Assembly (NCBI RefSeq): GCF_008329985.2
Contig: NZ_CP038437.2
Coordinates: forward strand, 2,604,001-2,668,000
Direction of reading: 5' to 3'
DNA: 64,000 nt
DNA from: Halomonas binhaiensis
GTDB taxonomy: Bacteria > Pseudomonadota > Gammaproteobacteria > Pseudomonadales > Halomonadaceae
Below are positions 1 to 9,089 of this stretch, piece after piece. The notes below the pieces were generated by a model, which had not been told where the DNA came from, did not search any database, and worked only from the letters and a program-made list of their open reading frames with translations. Made by a program: the position numbers and the translations under genes. Position 1 is the stretch's first letter; the number at the start of each line of letters is the position of its first letter.

Positions 1-398
<398 letters not shown>

Positions 399-406
<8 letters not shown>

Positions 407-1286
407 CGGGGCTCTCCCCACGGCGGTCTTTCTGCAGGTTCATGATGGCGGTGTAGAACACCCAGCACACCAGCAGAATGATGAGGAAATAGATCAGCGA
501 GAATGCTGCAGATGGCCCCACATCGAACTGTGCCGTCGCCATGATGGCCAGGGATTGACTGAGGAAAGTGGTCGAACTGCCCGGGCCTCCCCCGGTCAGT
601 ACAAAGGGCTCCGCATAGATCATGAAAGAATGCATGAAACGCAGCAGTACCCCGATGACCAGCACATTGGTCAGCTTGGGTAACTGGATATAGCGGAATA
701 CCGCCCAGCGTGAAGCACGATCGATACGTGCCGCCTGGTAATAGGCTTCGGGAATCGCTTGCAGACCGCTGTAGCAGAGCAGTGCAATCAATGACGTCCA
801 GTGCCACACATCCATCAGGATGATGGTGGCCCAGGCATCGATGGAGCTTGCCGTGATGTTGTAGGGATAGCCCAGTTGCCTCAGACTCCAGCCCATCAGA
901 CCGATGTCGCCGCGGGTGAAGATCTGCCAGATGCTGCCCACCACATTCCACGGAATCAGCAATGGCAGGGTCACCAGTATCAGGACCAGGGAGGCCTGCC
1001 ATCCTCGTTTGGGCATCAGCAGCGCAACTCCGATCCCCAGCGGCACTTCGATGGCCAGAATGGTCAGCGAGAAAGCAAACTGACGAGCCAGGGCAGCCTG
1101 CAATCCTGGGTTATTGAGTGTATCGACGAACCATTCGACACCCACGAAATATCGGGTATGTGGATCAAGAACGTCCTGGACCGAGTAGTTGACCACCGTC
1201 ATCAGCGGCACAATGGCGGAGAAGGCCACCAGCGCCAACATCGGCAATACCAGCCACCAGGCCCGATTGTTGCGCACCTTGTTCAT
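399..1286 (-). CDS. glpP: Glycerol ABC transporter permease GlpP
   Basis: 295-residue inner-membrane permease of the MalF/UgpA class, the first of two permeases of this importer. The N-terminus (MNKVRNNRAWWLVLPMLALV) carries a first helix; more helices follow, with the cytoplasmic EAA-type loop around EAYYQAARIDRASRWAVFRY, which docks on the ATPases. The start overlaps the upstream ATPase gene by 4 bp (ATGA type), so it is part of one operon. Substrate assignment to glycerol follows the S-T-P-Q order; the permease sequence alone would only indicate a sugar or polyol. Confidence 0.82.
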
Positions 1287-2449
1287 GCCTTCTCCTCCCC
1301 ATCCTGCCCGTTCCCTTCTCCATGGGGCCCATCCTCTTTGCCATGAATCCCACCTGTCTCTACACGGTACTCATCCACATACAGGCCCAGATGTTCCGGC
1401 GGAAAGCGTATGTATGCCCTTTGCGCCGGTAATGTGCGCCCTTCCTCTACTCGCGCCTTGAGCACGACCTGACCAAGTCTCACGCTAAGAATGGAGAAGG
1501 TGCCAAGGTCCTGACACTGATCCACACTCACTTCGGTGAAACCCTCACAGGGTTCCGTGGACACTTCCACGAACTCAGGGCGAATCCCCAGTTTCACCGT
1601 TGCAGTACCTGCCAATGCCTTCTCGATCGCCACTTGTACGGACTCATCCACGTCAAGAGGGCTGCCTTGGCACACCACCCGCCCATCGGCCATATCCACT
1701 TCGAGAAAATTCATTCCCGGGCTGCCGATGAAGTAGCCGACGAAGGTATGGGCTGGGCGCTCGAACAACTCGCGTGGCGTACCAAATTGCACGATCTGGC
1801 CTTCGTACATCACGGCAATCTTGTCGGCGAAGGTCGAGGCTTCCAGTTGATCATGGGTGACATAGATCATGGTCACCGCGAAACGCTGATGGATTTCCTT
1901 GAGCTTGCGGCGCAGCTTGAACTTGAGCTGTGGATCAATCACCGTCAGAGGTTCATCGAACAGAATGGCCGCCACATCGCTGCGCACCAGCCCCCGTCCC
2001 ATGGAGACCTTCTGCTTCTCATCAGCAGTGAGATTGCGGGCCTTGCGTTTCAGGTGACTGGTCAGTTCCAGCGCATCCGCCACTTCGTGCACCCGCTCCC
2101 GGATCTGTGCCTCAGGCACGCCTGTATTGCGTAGCGGAAACGCCAGATTGTCGAACACCGTCATGGTGTCGTAGACCACGGGAAACTGGAAAACCTGGGC
2201 AATGTTGCGCTCTTGAGGCGGTAACTCGTTGACTCTCTTGTCATCGAAAAGCACATCGCCCTGGGACGGTGCCAGCAACCCTGACATGATATTGAGCAGC
2301 GTCGACTTGCCACAGCCGGAGGGACCGAGCAGCGCATAGGCACCACCCTGCTCCCATACATGATCCATGCTCCGAATGGCATAGTCCTCGCCCTTGTTCG
2401 GGGACGACTGATAACTGTGTGCCAGTCCGGAAAGCGTGATATCGACCAT
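1283..2449 (-). CDS. glpT: Glycerol ABC transporter ATPase GlpT
   Basis: 388-residue ATP-binding subunit, MalK-like, with a C-terminal regulatory OB-type region from about residue 240. Walker A is GPSGCGKST (about 42-50) and Walker B ILFDEP (about 162-167). The ABC signature is degenerate: LTADEKQ (about 140-146) replaces LSGGQ, whereas the neighbouring GlpS has a canonical one. This suggests a heterodimeric ATPase with one weakened composite site. The gene starts directly next to the end of GlpS (0 bp gap) and overlaps the following permease by 4 bp. Confidence 0.85.
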   Translation of the reverse strand: MVDITLSGLAHSYQSSPNKGEDYAIRSMDHVWEQGGAYALLGPSGCGKSTLLNIMSGLLAPSQGDVLFDDKRVNELPPQERNIAQVFQFPVVYDTMTVFDNLAFPLRNTGVPEAQIRERVHEVADALELTSHLKRKARNLTADEKQKVSMGRGLVRSDVAAILFDEPLTVIDPQLKFKLRRKLKEIHQRFAVTMIYVTHDQLEASTFADKIAVMYEGQIVQFGTPRELFERPAHTFVGYFIGSPGMNFLEVDMADGRVVCQGSPLDVDESVQVAIEKALAGTATVKLGIRPEFVEVSTEPCEGFTEVSVDQCQDLGTFSILSVRLGQVVLKARVEEGRTLPAQRAYIRFPPEHLGLYVDEYRVETGGIHGKEDGPHGEGNGQDGEEKA

Positions 2450-3562
2450 TCAGTTGACCTCCCCATCAACATTATCAGCACGCTGAGGGGCCCCAGGTAT
2501 GTACAGCGTGGTGCCGTCATCCGCGAAGGCATAAAGCCGGTGAATGGGGAAATAGAGCCTGACTTTCTGATTGACATCAAAAGCATGCACACCCAACAGA
2601 TGCGCTACCATCGCCCCCTTGGTGTGATGCACATGGAGAAACGTTTCCGAGCCGCTGATCTCGGCCAGGTCGACAACGACATCCAACGCCAGATCATCAT
2701 TGGCCTGAGGAGACAGCGATAAATGAGCCGGGCGCACGCCAAAGCGGAAGTGCCCCTCCCCCAACCCTCGCAGCCCCCGGTCCAGAGCAAAGTGCATGTC
2801 ATCGCCAAAGGTGACTTCATTGGCATGGATATGCCCACCAATCACGTTCATTGGTGGTTCGGAGAACATTTCTGCCGAGGTGAGCGTATTCGGCCGCCGA
2901 AACACATCCGCTGTCGGGCCGTACTGCATCAGCCGTCCTTCATGAAGCACGGCGGTATGACCGCCCAAAGCCAGGGCTTCGCTAGGCTCCGTGGTGGCAT
3001 ACACGACAATGCAATCCCGGGCAGCGAATAACGCCCCCAGTTCCTCACGAAATTCCTCGCGCAACTTGTAATCCAGATTGACCAGGGGTTCGTCGAACAG
3101 CACCAGGCTGGCATCCTTGACAAGCGCACGAGCCATGGCCGTGCGCTGCTGCTGCCCCCCGGACAGCTCCAGCGGCTTGCGCGACAACAGATGGTCGATA
3201 TGCAGCAGACTGGCCACCTCCTGCACCCGCGCATCGATCTCCTTGCGCGGCACCTTGGCAAGCTTCAGTGGCGAGGCAATATTGTCGTGGACCGTCTGGT
3301 GGGGATAGTTGATGAATTGCTGGTAGACCATCGCCACATTGCGTTGGCGAACGCCCAACCCCGTGACATCTTCTCCGTCCATCAACACGCGACCACTTGT
3401 TACCTGATCGAGGCCTGCCATCACCCGCATCAGGGATGTCTTGCCGGCCAGAGTGCGGCCAAGCAACACATTGAAGGACCCTGGCTCCAGGGTCATCGAC
3501 ACCTCATCAAGATGCACTTCATTGGCCACCACTCGGGTGACCCCTTCCAAGGTCAATGACAT
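2450..3562 (-). CDS. glpS: Glycerol ABC transporter ATPase GlpS
   Basis: 370-residue MalK-like ATPase and first visible gene of the operon. Walker A is GRTLAGKTS (about 35-43), signature LSGGQQQR (about 133-140), Walker B LVLFDEP (about 153-159), followed by a C-terminal TOBE-like domain. It pairs with GlpT to power glycerol import through GlpP/GlpQ; the periplasmic binding protein is expected beyond the window. The ATG at 3562 is preceded by about 370 bp of non-coding DNA with GlpR-operator-like sequences, so the promoter probably lies there. Distinguishing glycerol from glycerol-3-phosphate transport rests on gene order and local glpK/glpD. Confidence 0.84.
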   Translation of the reverse strand: MSLTLEGVTRVVANEVHLDEVSMTLEPGSFNVLLGRTLAGKTSLMRVMAGLDQVTSGRVLMDGEDVTGLGVRQRNVAMVYQQFINYPHQTVHDNIASPLKLAKVPRKEIDARVQEVASLLHIDHLLSRKPLELSGGQQQRTAMARALVKDASLVLFDEPLVNLDYKLREEFREELGALFAARDCIVVYATTEPSEALALGGHTAVLHEGRLMQYGPTADVFRRPNTLTSAEMFSEPPMNVIGGHIHANEVTFGDDMHFALDRGLRGLGEGHFRFGVRPAHLSLSPQANDDLALDVVVDLAEISGSETFLHVHHTKGAMVAHLLGVHAFDVNQKVRLYFPIHRLYAFADDGTTLYIPGAPQRADNVDGEVN

Positions 3563-3639
3563 AGGCGATCTCGTCCGTCATTCGTTCCCGCTTCGAGGGT
3601 CCAGATAAACGTTAGTAGAGATTCGCTTTAGCCTCACGG

Positions 3640-3657
3640 ATGTTTACAAACGAAAGT
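3640..3657. promoter_or_regulatory. Possible GlpR operator upstream of glpS (weak)
   Basis: ATGTTTA-N4-CGAAAGT, 78 bp upstream of the glpS start. It matches about 11 of 14 defined positions of the E. coli GlpR operator pattern (ATKYTCG-N4-CGAMMAT). It sits where a promoter of the glycerol transporter is expected. The match is imperfect and function is inferred. Confidence 0.35.
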
Positions 3658-3784
3658 CTTTCAACGCCTGTGGCCATTGCAGCCAATCAGCGACAATCGA
3701 TTGATTCTTATTCTATTTGCAGGAGGTTCAAACTTTTGTCTAAACGACCAAAATCGAGTGTCCGCACGACCTTTTCGCATAAAA

Positions 3785-3818
3785 AAAGATGGATGTTCGC
3801 TTACGAACATCCATCTTT
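3785..3818 (-). terminator. upp intrinsic terminator that also reads as a GlpR-type palindrome
   Basis: Perfect 15-bp stem (3785-3799 with 3804-3818) and 4-nt loop. On the minus strand a run of seven T follows (3781-3787), giving a strong intrinsic terminator about 115 bp beyond the upp stop. The inner part, ATGTTCG-CTTA-CGAACAT at 3793-3810, is a full match to the GlpR operator pattern (14 of 14 defined positions). The hairpin lies about 220 bp upstream of glpS, so it could be terminator, operator or both. Confidence 0.75.
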
Positions 3819-3852
3819 CACATTCAAGCCCGCCACGGACCAAGCCGTGCGG

Positions 3853-3921
3853 AAAAGTCAGCCTTGGTTTGCAGTCTTCGCTGCGCTCCAGCTCGCAGCA
3901 TCACCGAGCGCAGACACTTTT
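3853..3921 (-). repeat. Short relative of the interspersed hairpin repeat, downstream of upp
   Basis: Read on the minus strand, this 69-bp element starts with AAAAGTGTCTGCGCTC, identical over 16 bases to the copy at 17554-17672, and ends with ACTTTT as that copy does. The interior differs and is shorter: CTGCGCTC near the start pairs with GAGCGCAG further in, giving a separate 8-bp hairpin. It begins just after the upp stop codon, as the other copies do after their genes. I read it as a diverged or internally deleted member of the same family. Confidence 0.55.
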
Positions 3922-3931
3922 CCTACAAAGC

Positions 3932-4561
3932 CTAGCGAGTACCAAAGATCTTGTCTCCCGCATCCCCCAACCCCGGAACAATATAGCCATTCTCATCGAG
4001 GCGCTCATCCACGGCTGCCGTATAGATCTCGACGTCCGGATAGGCTTCCTGCACTTTCTGGATACCTTCCGGTGCCGCCACCAGCACGATGACTTTCATC
4101 TGCGGGCAGCCACGCTCGCGCAGCATGTCCAGGGTCGCGACCATGGAACCGCCAGTGGCCAGCATCGGGTCGATGACGATGGCCATGCGCTCTTCAAGAT
4201 CATTGGCAAACTTGGAGAAGTATGGCACAGGCAGCAGGGTTTCTTCGTCGCGATACAGGCCCACCACACTGACACGGGCACTGGGAATCAGGTCGGTGAC
4301 CCCTTCCAGCATTCCCAGGCCAGCACGCAGAATCGGCACTACCGTGACCTTCTTGCCCTTGAGCTGCTTGGCCTGAATGGTATCGCCGCTCCACCCTTCG
4401 ATATCGGTGGTTTCCAGTTCCAGATCCTGGGTAGCTTCATAGGTGAGCAGCTTGGCGACTTCACCGGCCAGCTCACGGAAACTCTTGGTACTGAGCCCTG
4501 CTTGACGCATCAGCCCCAGCTTGTGCTGGACGAGAGGATGATTGATGGCATGGACGCTCAT
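3932..4561 (-). CDS. upp: Uracil phosphoribosyltransferase
   Basis: 209 residues, the usual length for Upp. It converts uracil and PRPP to UMP in the cytoplasm (pyrimidine salvage). The PRPP-binding loop DPMLATGGS is at about 131-139, and the substrate-binding C-terminus ends [14 protein letters not shown], as in the E. coli enzyme. The ATG at 4561 has AGAGG 8 nt upstream. The gene is followed by a repeat and a strong terminator and is separated from ung by a hairpin-rich 178-bp gap, so it is probably transcribed alone. Confidence 0.96.
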   Translation of the reverse strand: MSVHAINHPLVQHKLGLMRQAGLSTKSFRELAGEVAKLLTYEATQDLELETTDIEGWSGDTIQAKQLKGKKVTVVPILRAGLGMLEGVTDLIPSARVSVVGLYRDEETLLPVPYFSKFANDLEERMAIVIDPMLATGGSMVATLDMLRERGCPQMKVIVLVAAPEGIQKVQEAYPDVEIYTAAVDERLDENGYIVPGLGDAGDKIFGTR

Positions 4562-4598
4562 GAGCAGACCTCTTTTTAGGTTGCGGCAGATTTTCGAA

Positions 4599-4698
4599 TG
4601 CGACGTTCATGGGTCGCAACAATGGGTACGACGAGGTTTGTCGCGGTCATGTTCACGCGACATCGGCCGCGTGAACAATGCGACGGCTTCGGGTCGCA
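4599..4698. repeat. Two identical-stem hairpins flanking a third inverted repeat, upp leader
   Basis: TGCGAC-N8-GTCGCA occurs at 4599-4618 and again at 4679-4698, exactly 80 bp apart, with different loop sequences. Between them lies GTTCACGCG-N8-CGCGTGAAC (4651-4676). The cluster fills most of the gap between the ung 3' end and the upp 5' end, so on the minus strand it would lie in the upp promoter or leader. Confidence 0.7.
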
Positions 4699-4739
4699 AT
4701 AAAAAACCGGGCGCATTCTACCTGCATCTTGCTGTCCGG

Positions 4740-5441
4740 TTAAGCGTCAACGCAATCTGGCGTCGCCGGCAACTGCCAATCCACAGGAGTACGACCATTC
4801 GCCTGCAGAAAGGCGTTGGCCTGGGAAAAATGGTGGTTGCCAAAGAAACCGCGATGAGCCGACAAGGGAGATGGGTGCGGCGATTCCAGCACCAGGTGCC
4901 GATGGCTATCGATCAGGGCCTTCTTCTGCCGTGCATGGCTACCCCACAGCAGGAACACCGAGGGCGAAGCATGAGCACTGACTGCCTGAATGGCCCGATC
5001 GGTAAACGTTTCCCACCCCCTGCCACGATGCGACGCCGCGATACCCTGCTCCACCGTCAGTGACGTGTTGAGCAGCAATACCCCCTGACGCGCCCAGGAT
5101 TCCAGATGACCATGGTTGACCGGCGTGACACCAAGGTCCTCCTGCAACTCCTTGTAGATGTTGATCAATGAGGGTGGCGTTTTCACACCAGGGCGTACCG
5201 AGAAGCATAGACCATGGGCCTGGCCCGGCCCGTGATAAGGGTCCTGACCAAGGATCACCACCTTGACCTGATCCAGAGGCGTCAACTCGAAGGCTCGGAA
5301 CCAGTCCGCAGAATGCGGATAGATGACCTTCCGGTTCGCCTTTTCCGCCGCCAGGAATTCACGCAGCGCCCCCATGTAGGGCTGCTCGAACTCGCCACCA
5401 AGCCACTGCTGCCAACTTTCAGGGAGCACCTGCGCCATCAT
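4740..5441 (-). CDS. ung: Uracil-DNA glycosylase
   Basis: 233-residue family-1 UDG, which removes uracil from DNA in base-excision repair. The water-activating loop GQDPYH (about 65-70, catalytic Asp67) and the DNA-intercalation loop [11 protein letters not shown] (about 189-199, His189) are intact. I start at the first of two adjacent ATGs (5441); the second at 5438 is equally possible, while an upstream in-frame extension has no family similarity. It ends a salvage/repair cluster, 2 bp after gpt. Confidence 0.96.
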   Translation of the reverse strand: MMAQVLPESWQQWLGGEFEQPYMGALREFLAAEKANRKVIYPHSADWFRAFELTPLDQVKVVILGQDPYHGPGQAHGLCFSVRPGVKTPPSLINIYKELQEDLGVTPVNHGHLESWARQGVLLLNTSLTVEQGIAASHRGRGWETFTDRAIQAVSAHASPSVFLLWGSHARQKKALIDSHRHLVLESPHPSPLSAHRGFFGNHHFSQANAFLQANGRTPVDWQLPATPDCVDA

Positions 5442-5443
5442 GT

Positions 5444-5947
5444 TCACTCCCCGGCAGCAGAGTTTTGCAGATCGGATCGGCGTTGATCCACCAGCGGTTC
5501 TACATAGGCCACGCCCATGTCCCACGGAAACTGAATCCAGCAATCCTGGGCCACCTCGGTGAGGTACTGGTCTACCAGCGGGCACCCCTCGGGCTTGGCA
5601 TAGATGGTCACGAATTGGGCCTTGGGCAGCATTTCGCGCACCGCCCTGGCGGTCTTGCCCGTATCGACCAGATCATCGACCAGCAACCAACCCTCGCCAT
5701 CATGATCGACGCCCTTGAGCACATGCAGGCTATCCTGATCCATGTGGTCGTAACTCTTGATACAGACAGTATCAATCAGGCGGATATTCAGTTCGCGGGC
5801 AATCAGGGCTGCCGGGATCAAGCCGCCACGGGTGATCGCGACGATCCCCTTGAAGTCCTTCTCCATCAGCCGATGGCATAGCTCGCGCACATCGCGATGC
5901 AGCTGGTCCCAGGAAACGGTGAAATGCTTGTGGTAACGACCGCTCAT
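5444..5947 (-). CDS. gpt: Xanthine (guanine) phosphoribosyltransferase
   Basis: 167 residues, slightly longer than E. coli Gpt (152). It converts guanine, xanthine and hypoxanthine to nucleotides with PRPP. The PRPP motif [13 protein letters not shown] is at about 88-100, with an N-terminal TRGGLIPA loop (about 39-46) typical of Gpt. Its start overlaps the apt stop by 4 bp, and ung follows after 2 bp, so apt-gpt-ung form one transcript. A run of acidic and polar residues at the C-terminus is extra relative to E. coli. Confidence 0.93.
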   Translation of the reverse strand: MSGRYHKHFTVSWDQLHRDVRELCHRLMEKDFKGIVAITRGGLIPAALIARELNIRLIDTVCIKSYDHMDQDSLHVLKGVDHDGEGWLLVDDLVDTGKTARAVREMLPKAQFVTIYAKPEGCPLVDQYLTEVAQDCWIQFPWDMGVAYVEPLVDQRRSDLQNSAAGE

Positions 5948-6492
5948 GCTTCGTCCTCAGTAAAACTGCATACTGCGAAGACACTGTAGCCAGCATCACG
6001 CACTTTCTGGCTACCGCCCAGGTCCGGCAAATCAACGATAGCAGCGGTCTCGACCACCTGGCCGTGACTGCGCTTGATCAGTTCGGCCGCTGCCAGCATG
6101 GTGCCTCCGGTGGCGATGAGATCATCCATGATCAGGATGCGGTCGCCATCACGAAAGGCGTCGGCATGCATTTCCACCTCGGCCTGACCATATTCCAGCG
6201 TGTAGGTCTGGCTGATCGTCTGGAAAGGCAACTTGCCTTTCTTGCGCACCGGTACAAAGCTGCAGCCCAGCTCGTAGGCCACAGGTGCACCAATGATAAA
6301 GCCACGGGCATCGATAGCGGCGATGGCATCCAGCTGCATCTCCTGATAACGGTGCACAAAGCTGTCAATCAGCTTGCGGAAAGCCGCACTGTTCTGCAGC
6401 AATGGCGTGATGTCACGGAAATTGACACCTTCCTGGGGCCAATCGGGAACAGTGCGAATGACAGACTTGATATAGTCGCCGTAAATGCTCAT
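5944..6492 (-). CDS. apt: Adenine phosphoribosyltransferase
   Basis: 182 residues. It salvages adenine to AMP using PRPP. The PRPP motif [14 protein letters not shown] is at about 118-131, and the FRDITPLL segment (about 25-32) is typical of Apt. I chose ATG 6492 ([11 protein letters not shown]) because family similarity begins there and GAGA lies upstream. ATG 6507 and TTG 6519 are in-frame alternatives without better ribosome sites. It overlaps gpt by 4 bp and lies 105 bp after the purine permease gene. Confidence 0.94.
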   Translation of the reverse strand: MSIYGDYIKSVIRTVPDWPQEGVNFRDITPLLQNSAAFRKLIDSFVHRYQEMQLDAIAAIDARGFIIGAPVAYELGCSFVPVRKKGKLPFQTISQTYTLEYGQAEVEMHADAFRDGDRILIMDDLIATGGTMLAAAELIKRSHGQVVETAAIVDLPDLGGSQKVRDAGYSVFAVCSFTEDEA

Positions 6493-6597
6493 GGCTGTCT
6501 CAGTCATAGGATTCGTCAATACAGGTTGGTCAATGAAGCGTCAGTCGAGAAAACGGTAGCCAGGACCATACGGCGCAGGCTACCGAGCGAAAAGCCA

Positions 6598-7929
6598 TCA
6601 ATCGATGAAAATCAGCTTGAAGGCAAACAATATACCAAGGATCACCACAGCGGAGTTGAGGTCACGGAAACGGCCGGATAACGCCTTGATCGCCACATAA
6701 CTCACGAACCCCAGGGCAATGCCCTCCGCGATGGAGAACGTCAGCGGCATGGCCAGGGCAGCAATCATCACCGGGGCCGCTTCCGTCGCATCGTCCCAGT
6801 CCACATGGGCCAGGCTGCCGGTCATCAACGCGGCCACATACAGCAAGGCTCCTGCTGTGGCATAGGGAGGAATGGAGCCCGCCAGAGGAGAAAAGAACAA
6901 CCCGCACAGGAACAGCACCGCTACCACCACAGCAGTCAGGCCGGTACGCCCACCGGCAGCGATACCCGCGGTGCTTTCCACATAGCTGGTCGTGGTCGAG
7001 GTGCCCAGGGCGGCCCCCGCCATGGTCGCCGTGGAGTCGGCCATCAGGGCACGTCCCAGGCGCGGCAGCTTGCCATCCTTGTCGAGCAGGCCACCGCGAT
7101 GAGCCACGCCGACCAGGGTGCCGGAAGTGTCGAACAGGTCAACGAACAGGAAGGCAAACACCACACTGATCATGCCGACGTCTAAAGCACCACTGATATC
7201 CAGTTGCAGGATTGTCGGTGCGATGGAGGGCGGCATGGAGACCACACCGGCGAACTCGTTGTGTCCCAGCAGCATGGCCAGGATCGTGACGCCGAGGATG
7301 CCGATCATCACGGCTCCTGTCACACGCAGGTGAGCCAGTGCCGTGATCAGGAAAAAGCCTCCCAGGGCATACAACGGTGCAGGCTGGGACAAGTCCCCCA
7401 CACTCACCAGAGTGGCAGGGTTATCAACAACAATGCCGGCATTCTTCAAGGCAATCATGCCAAGGAACAGACCGATCCCTGCGGCAATACCCAAGCGCAA
7501 GGTCATGGGAATGGCATTGATGATCCATTCCCGAATACGAAAGATGCTCAGCAGGAAAAAGGTCACACCCGATAGAAAGACACCGCCCAGGGCCACCTGC
7601 CAGGTATGTCCCATACCAAGGACCACGCCATAGGTGAAGAAGGCGTTAAGCCCCATTCCCGGCGCCAGAGCGACGGGATAGTTGGCCCACAGCCCCATCA
7701 CCAGGCAGCCTATCGCAGCAGCCAGACAGGTGGCGACGAACACAGCTCCATAGTCCATGCCCGCTTCGGACAGGATGCTGGGGTTGACGAAAATGATGTA
7801 CGCCATGGTCAGGAAGGTGGTAATACCGGCGATGATTTCCGTCTTGACGTCAGTGTTGTGCTCACCGAGCTTGAAGTATCGGTCAAGCGCGCCCCGTGGG
7901 CGACTCAGGCTGTTGTCGGGTGTGGACAT
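6598..7929 (-). CDS. NCS2-family purine permease (AdeP/AdeQ/PbuG type)
   Basis: 443-residue inner-membrane proton symporter for adenine, guanine or hypoxanthine. It has many hydrophobic segments and the AzgA-subfamily features LTMAYIIFVNP near the N-terminus and TSTTTSYVESTAGIAAGGRT in the middle. ATG 7929 has CAGGA about 8 nt upstream. It precedes apt-gpt-ung in the same direction, so uptake and phosphoribosylation of purines are grouped. Exact substrate cannot be told from sequence. Confidence 0.93.
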   Translation of the reverse strand: MSTPDNSLSRPRGALDRYFKLGEHNTDVKTEIIAGITTFLTMAYIIFVNPSILSEAGMDYGAVFVATCLAAAIGCLVMGLWANYPVALAPGMGLNAFFTYGVVLGMGHTWQVALGGVFLSGVTFFLLSIFRIREWIINAIPMTLRLGIAAGIGLFLGMIALKNAGIVVDNPATLVSVGDLSQPAPLYALGGFFLITALAHLRVTGAVMIGILGVTILAMLLGHNEFAGVVSMPPSIAPTILQLDISGALDVGMISVVFAFLFVDLFDTSGTLVGVAHRGGLLDKDGKLPRLGRALMADSTATMAGAALGTSTTTSYVESTAGIAAGGRTGLTAVVVAVLFLCGLFFSPLAGSIPPYATAGALLYVAALMTGSLAHVDWDDATEAAPVMIAALAMPLTFSIAEGIALGFVSYVAIKALSGRFRDLNSAVVILGILFAFKLIFID

Positions 7930-7961
7930 GCGCAATATCCTGCAGAGGGTCATGATGTGTC

Positions 7962-7989
7962 GGCTCTGGGCAGCTCATTGCCCAGAGCC
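7962..7989. other. Perfect 11-bp hairpin in the leader of the purine permease gene
   Basis: GGCTCTGGGCA at 7962-7972 and TGCCCAGAGCC at 7979-7989, loop of 6. No T-run follows on either strand, so it is not a classical intrinsic terminator. It lies between the ribE stop and the permease start. A second inverted repeat, TAGCG-TAG-CGCTA, is at 8011-8023. No known purine riboswitch is visible. Confidence 0.6.
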
Positions 7990-8032
7990 TGAATAAACAT
8001 TACAAGTTTATAGCGTAGCGCTATTTATTGAT

Positions 8033-8662
8033 TCAGCGATTGGCCAGCACTCGTTCTACGGTTTCCACGATGGCTTGGGTCTGGGGGTCTATCTCGATAT
8101 TCACTCGATCTCCCGGACAACGCTCGGCCAATGTTGTACGCGCGAGCGTTTCTGGGATCAGATCAACACAGAAGTCGGTCCTGCTCTGCTCCTTGCTTGT
8201 CGCATTGCGCACGGCGCCAATGGTCAAGCTTGCTCCATCGACACCGATATAGCCCTTGGCAAATACGAACCGATCCAATCCTTCGGGCAAGCGGAACCAC
8301 AGCCGGCGATTGTTGGGAGCTTCATCGATCTCGACCAGCTCGGCCATGCCCATCACATGCCCAGACATCGCATGGCCACCGATCTCATCGCCAAAGCGCG
8401 CAGCCCGTTCCAGGTTGACTCGATCGCCCACCTTGACGGCTCCTAGATTGGTCACTCTCAAGGTCTCGCGCATCAGGTCGAAGCTGACACGCTCCCCTTC
8501 AATGGACGTTACCGTAAGACAAGCACCGTTGTGCGCCACGGATGCACCGATTTCCAGGCCTTCACGCAGCTCGTCGGACATGGCCACGACATGGGTACGA
8601 AAAGCTTCGGCCTCCTGGATGGCCACTACCTCAGCAGTGCCCTGAATTATTCCGGTAAACAT
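8033..8662 (-). CDS. ribE: Riboflavin synthase alpha chain
   Basis: 209 residues. It dismutates two 6,7-dimethyl-8-ribityllumazine molecules into riboflavin. It shows the tandem lumazine-binding barrels: the first starts MFTGIIQGTAEV, and the GHAMSGHVMG segment (about 95-105) marks the start of the second. ATG 8662 is chosen because MFTGIIQ is the invariant family start; longer upstream reading lacks similarity. No FMN riboswitch is visible upstream, and the gene stands alone here. Confidence 0.95.
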   Translation of the reverse strand: MFTGIIQGTAEVVAIQEAEAFRTHVVAMSDELREGLEIGASVAHNGACLTVTSIEGERVSFDLMRETLRVTNLGAVKVGDRVNLERAARFGDEIGGHAMSGHVMGMAELVEIDEAPNNRRLWFRLPEGLDRFVFAKGYIGVDGASLTIGAVRNATSKEQSRTDFCVDLIPETLARTTLAERCPGDRVNIEIDPQTQAIVETVERVLANR

Positions 8663-8946
8663 CTCGGCTCCTGACGTCGATCTATGTAATGAAGCTGTCA
8701 ACCCGGCACGGTATAAACGCCTGATCACATGCAGCCAGCATGCATGAGCGCAAGATGAGCATGGCAAACGGGTGACTGAACGGGTTGCTGAAAGAGCCGC
8801 ATAGTCTAGGCGGCAACAGGCTGTTGGTCCATGCCATCTCGTATTCCGCTCTGATTCACAGCTTGGCACAATGGCGAACGTCGGTGGATGAAAGCAGCGT
8901 GCGACAGCGCGAGAATGGAAAAATCAAACACTTGTTCCGAAATTGA
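8663..8946. other. Intergenic region between ribE and the metN promoter
   Basis: 284 bp between divergent units. I see no gene with family similarity and no FMN riboswitch. It must hold the ribE promoter on the minus strand, but I cannot place it confidently. Confidence 0.5.
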
Positions 8947-8975
8947 TTGACAGCCTCGCCTGCGCCCCCTATTCT
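8947..8975 (+). promoter_or_regulatory. Sigma-70 promoter of metNIQ
   Basis: TTGACA (8947-8952), 17-bp spacer, TATTCT (8970-8975). The -35 is perfect and the -10 has 4 of 6 consensus bases. Predicted transcription start is about 8982, a few bases before the riboswitch P1 stem at 8993. Confidence 0.75.
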
Positions 8976-8990
8976 TGCGCGCTACATTTT

Positions 8991-9074
8991 CAGGCGCCGA
9001 TTTGTACCCGGATTGCGGGCGCCCGTGTGGAGAAGCTCACAAGGCATCTCCCCATGAAGTGCAGCTAAAAGGGT
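8991..9074 (+). ncRNA. SAM-II riboswitch (long-loop form) upstream of metNIQ
   Basis: Recognised by its motif order: P1 stem GGCGCC (8993-8998) with GGCGCC (9018-9023); loop GATTTGTACCCGGATTG between them; CGTG after P1; then AGCTAAAAGGG (9063-9073). The canonical metX SAM-II aptamer has GAUUUAACCGUAUUG in the loop and AGCUAAAAAGGG at the 3' end. An extra hairpin, GGAGA (9029-9033) with TCTCC (9047-9051), sits in the linker, as in long-loop variants. Pseudoknot P2 would be ACCC (9006-9009) with GGGT (9071-9074). SAM binding would be expected to repress methionine uptake. Confidence 0.85.
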
Positions 9075-9089
9075 GTGTCCAGCGTTGAT

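Noticed and set aside
8663..8946. FMN riboswitch upstream of ribE
   Set aside because: None of the conserved FMN aptamer segments is present on the minus strand; the only riboswitch-like sequence here is the SAM-II element on the plus strand.
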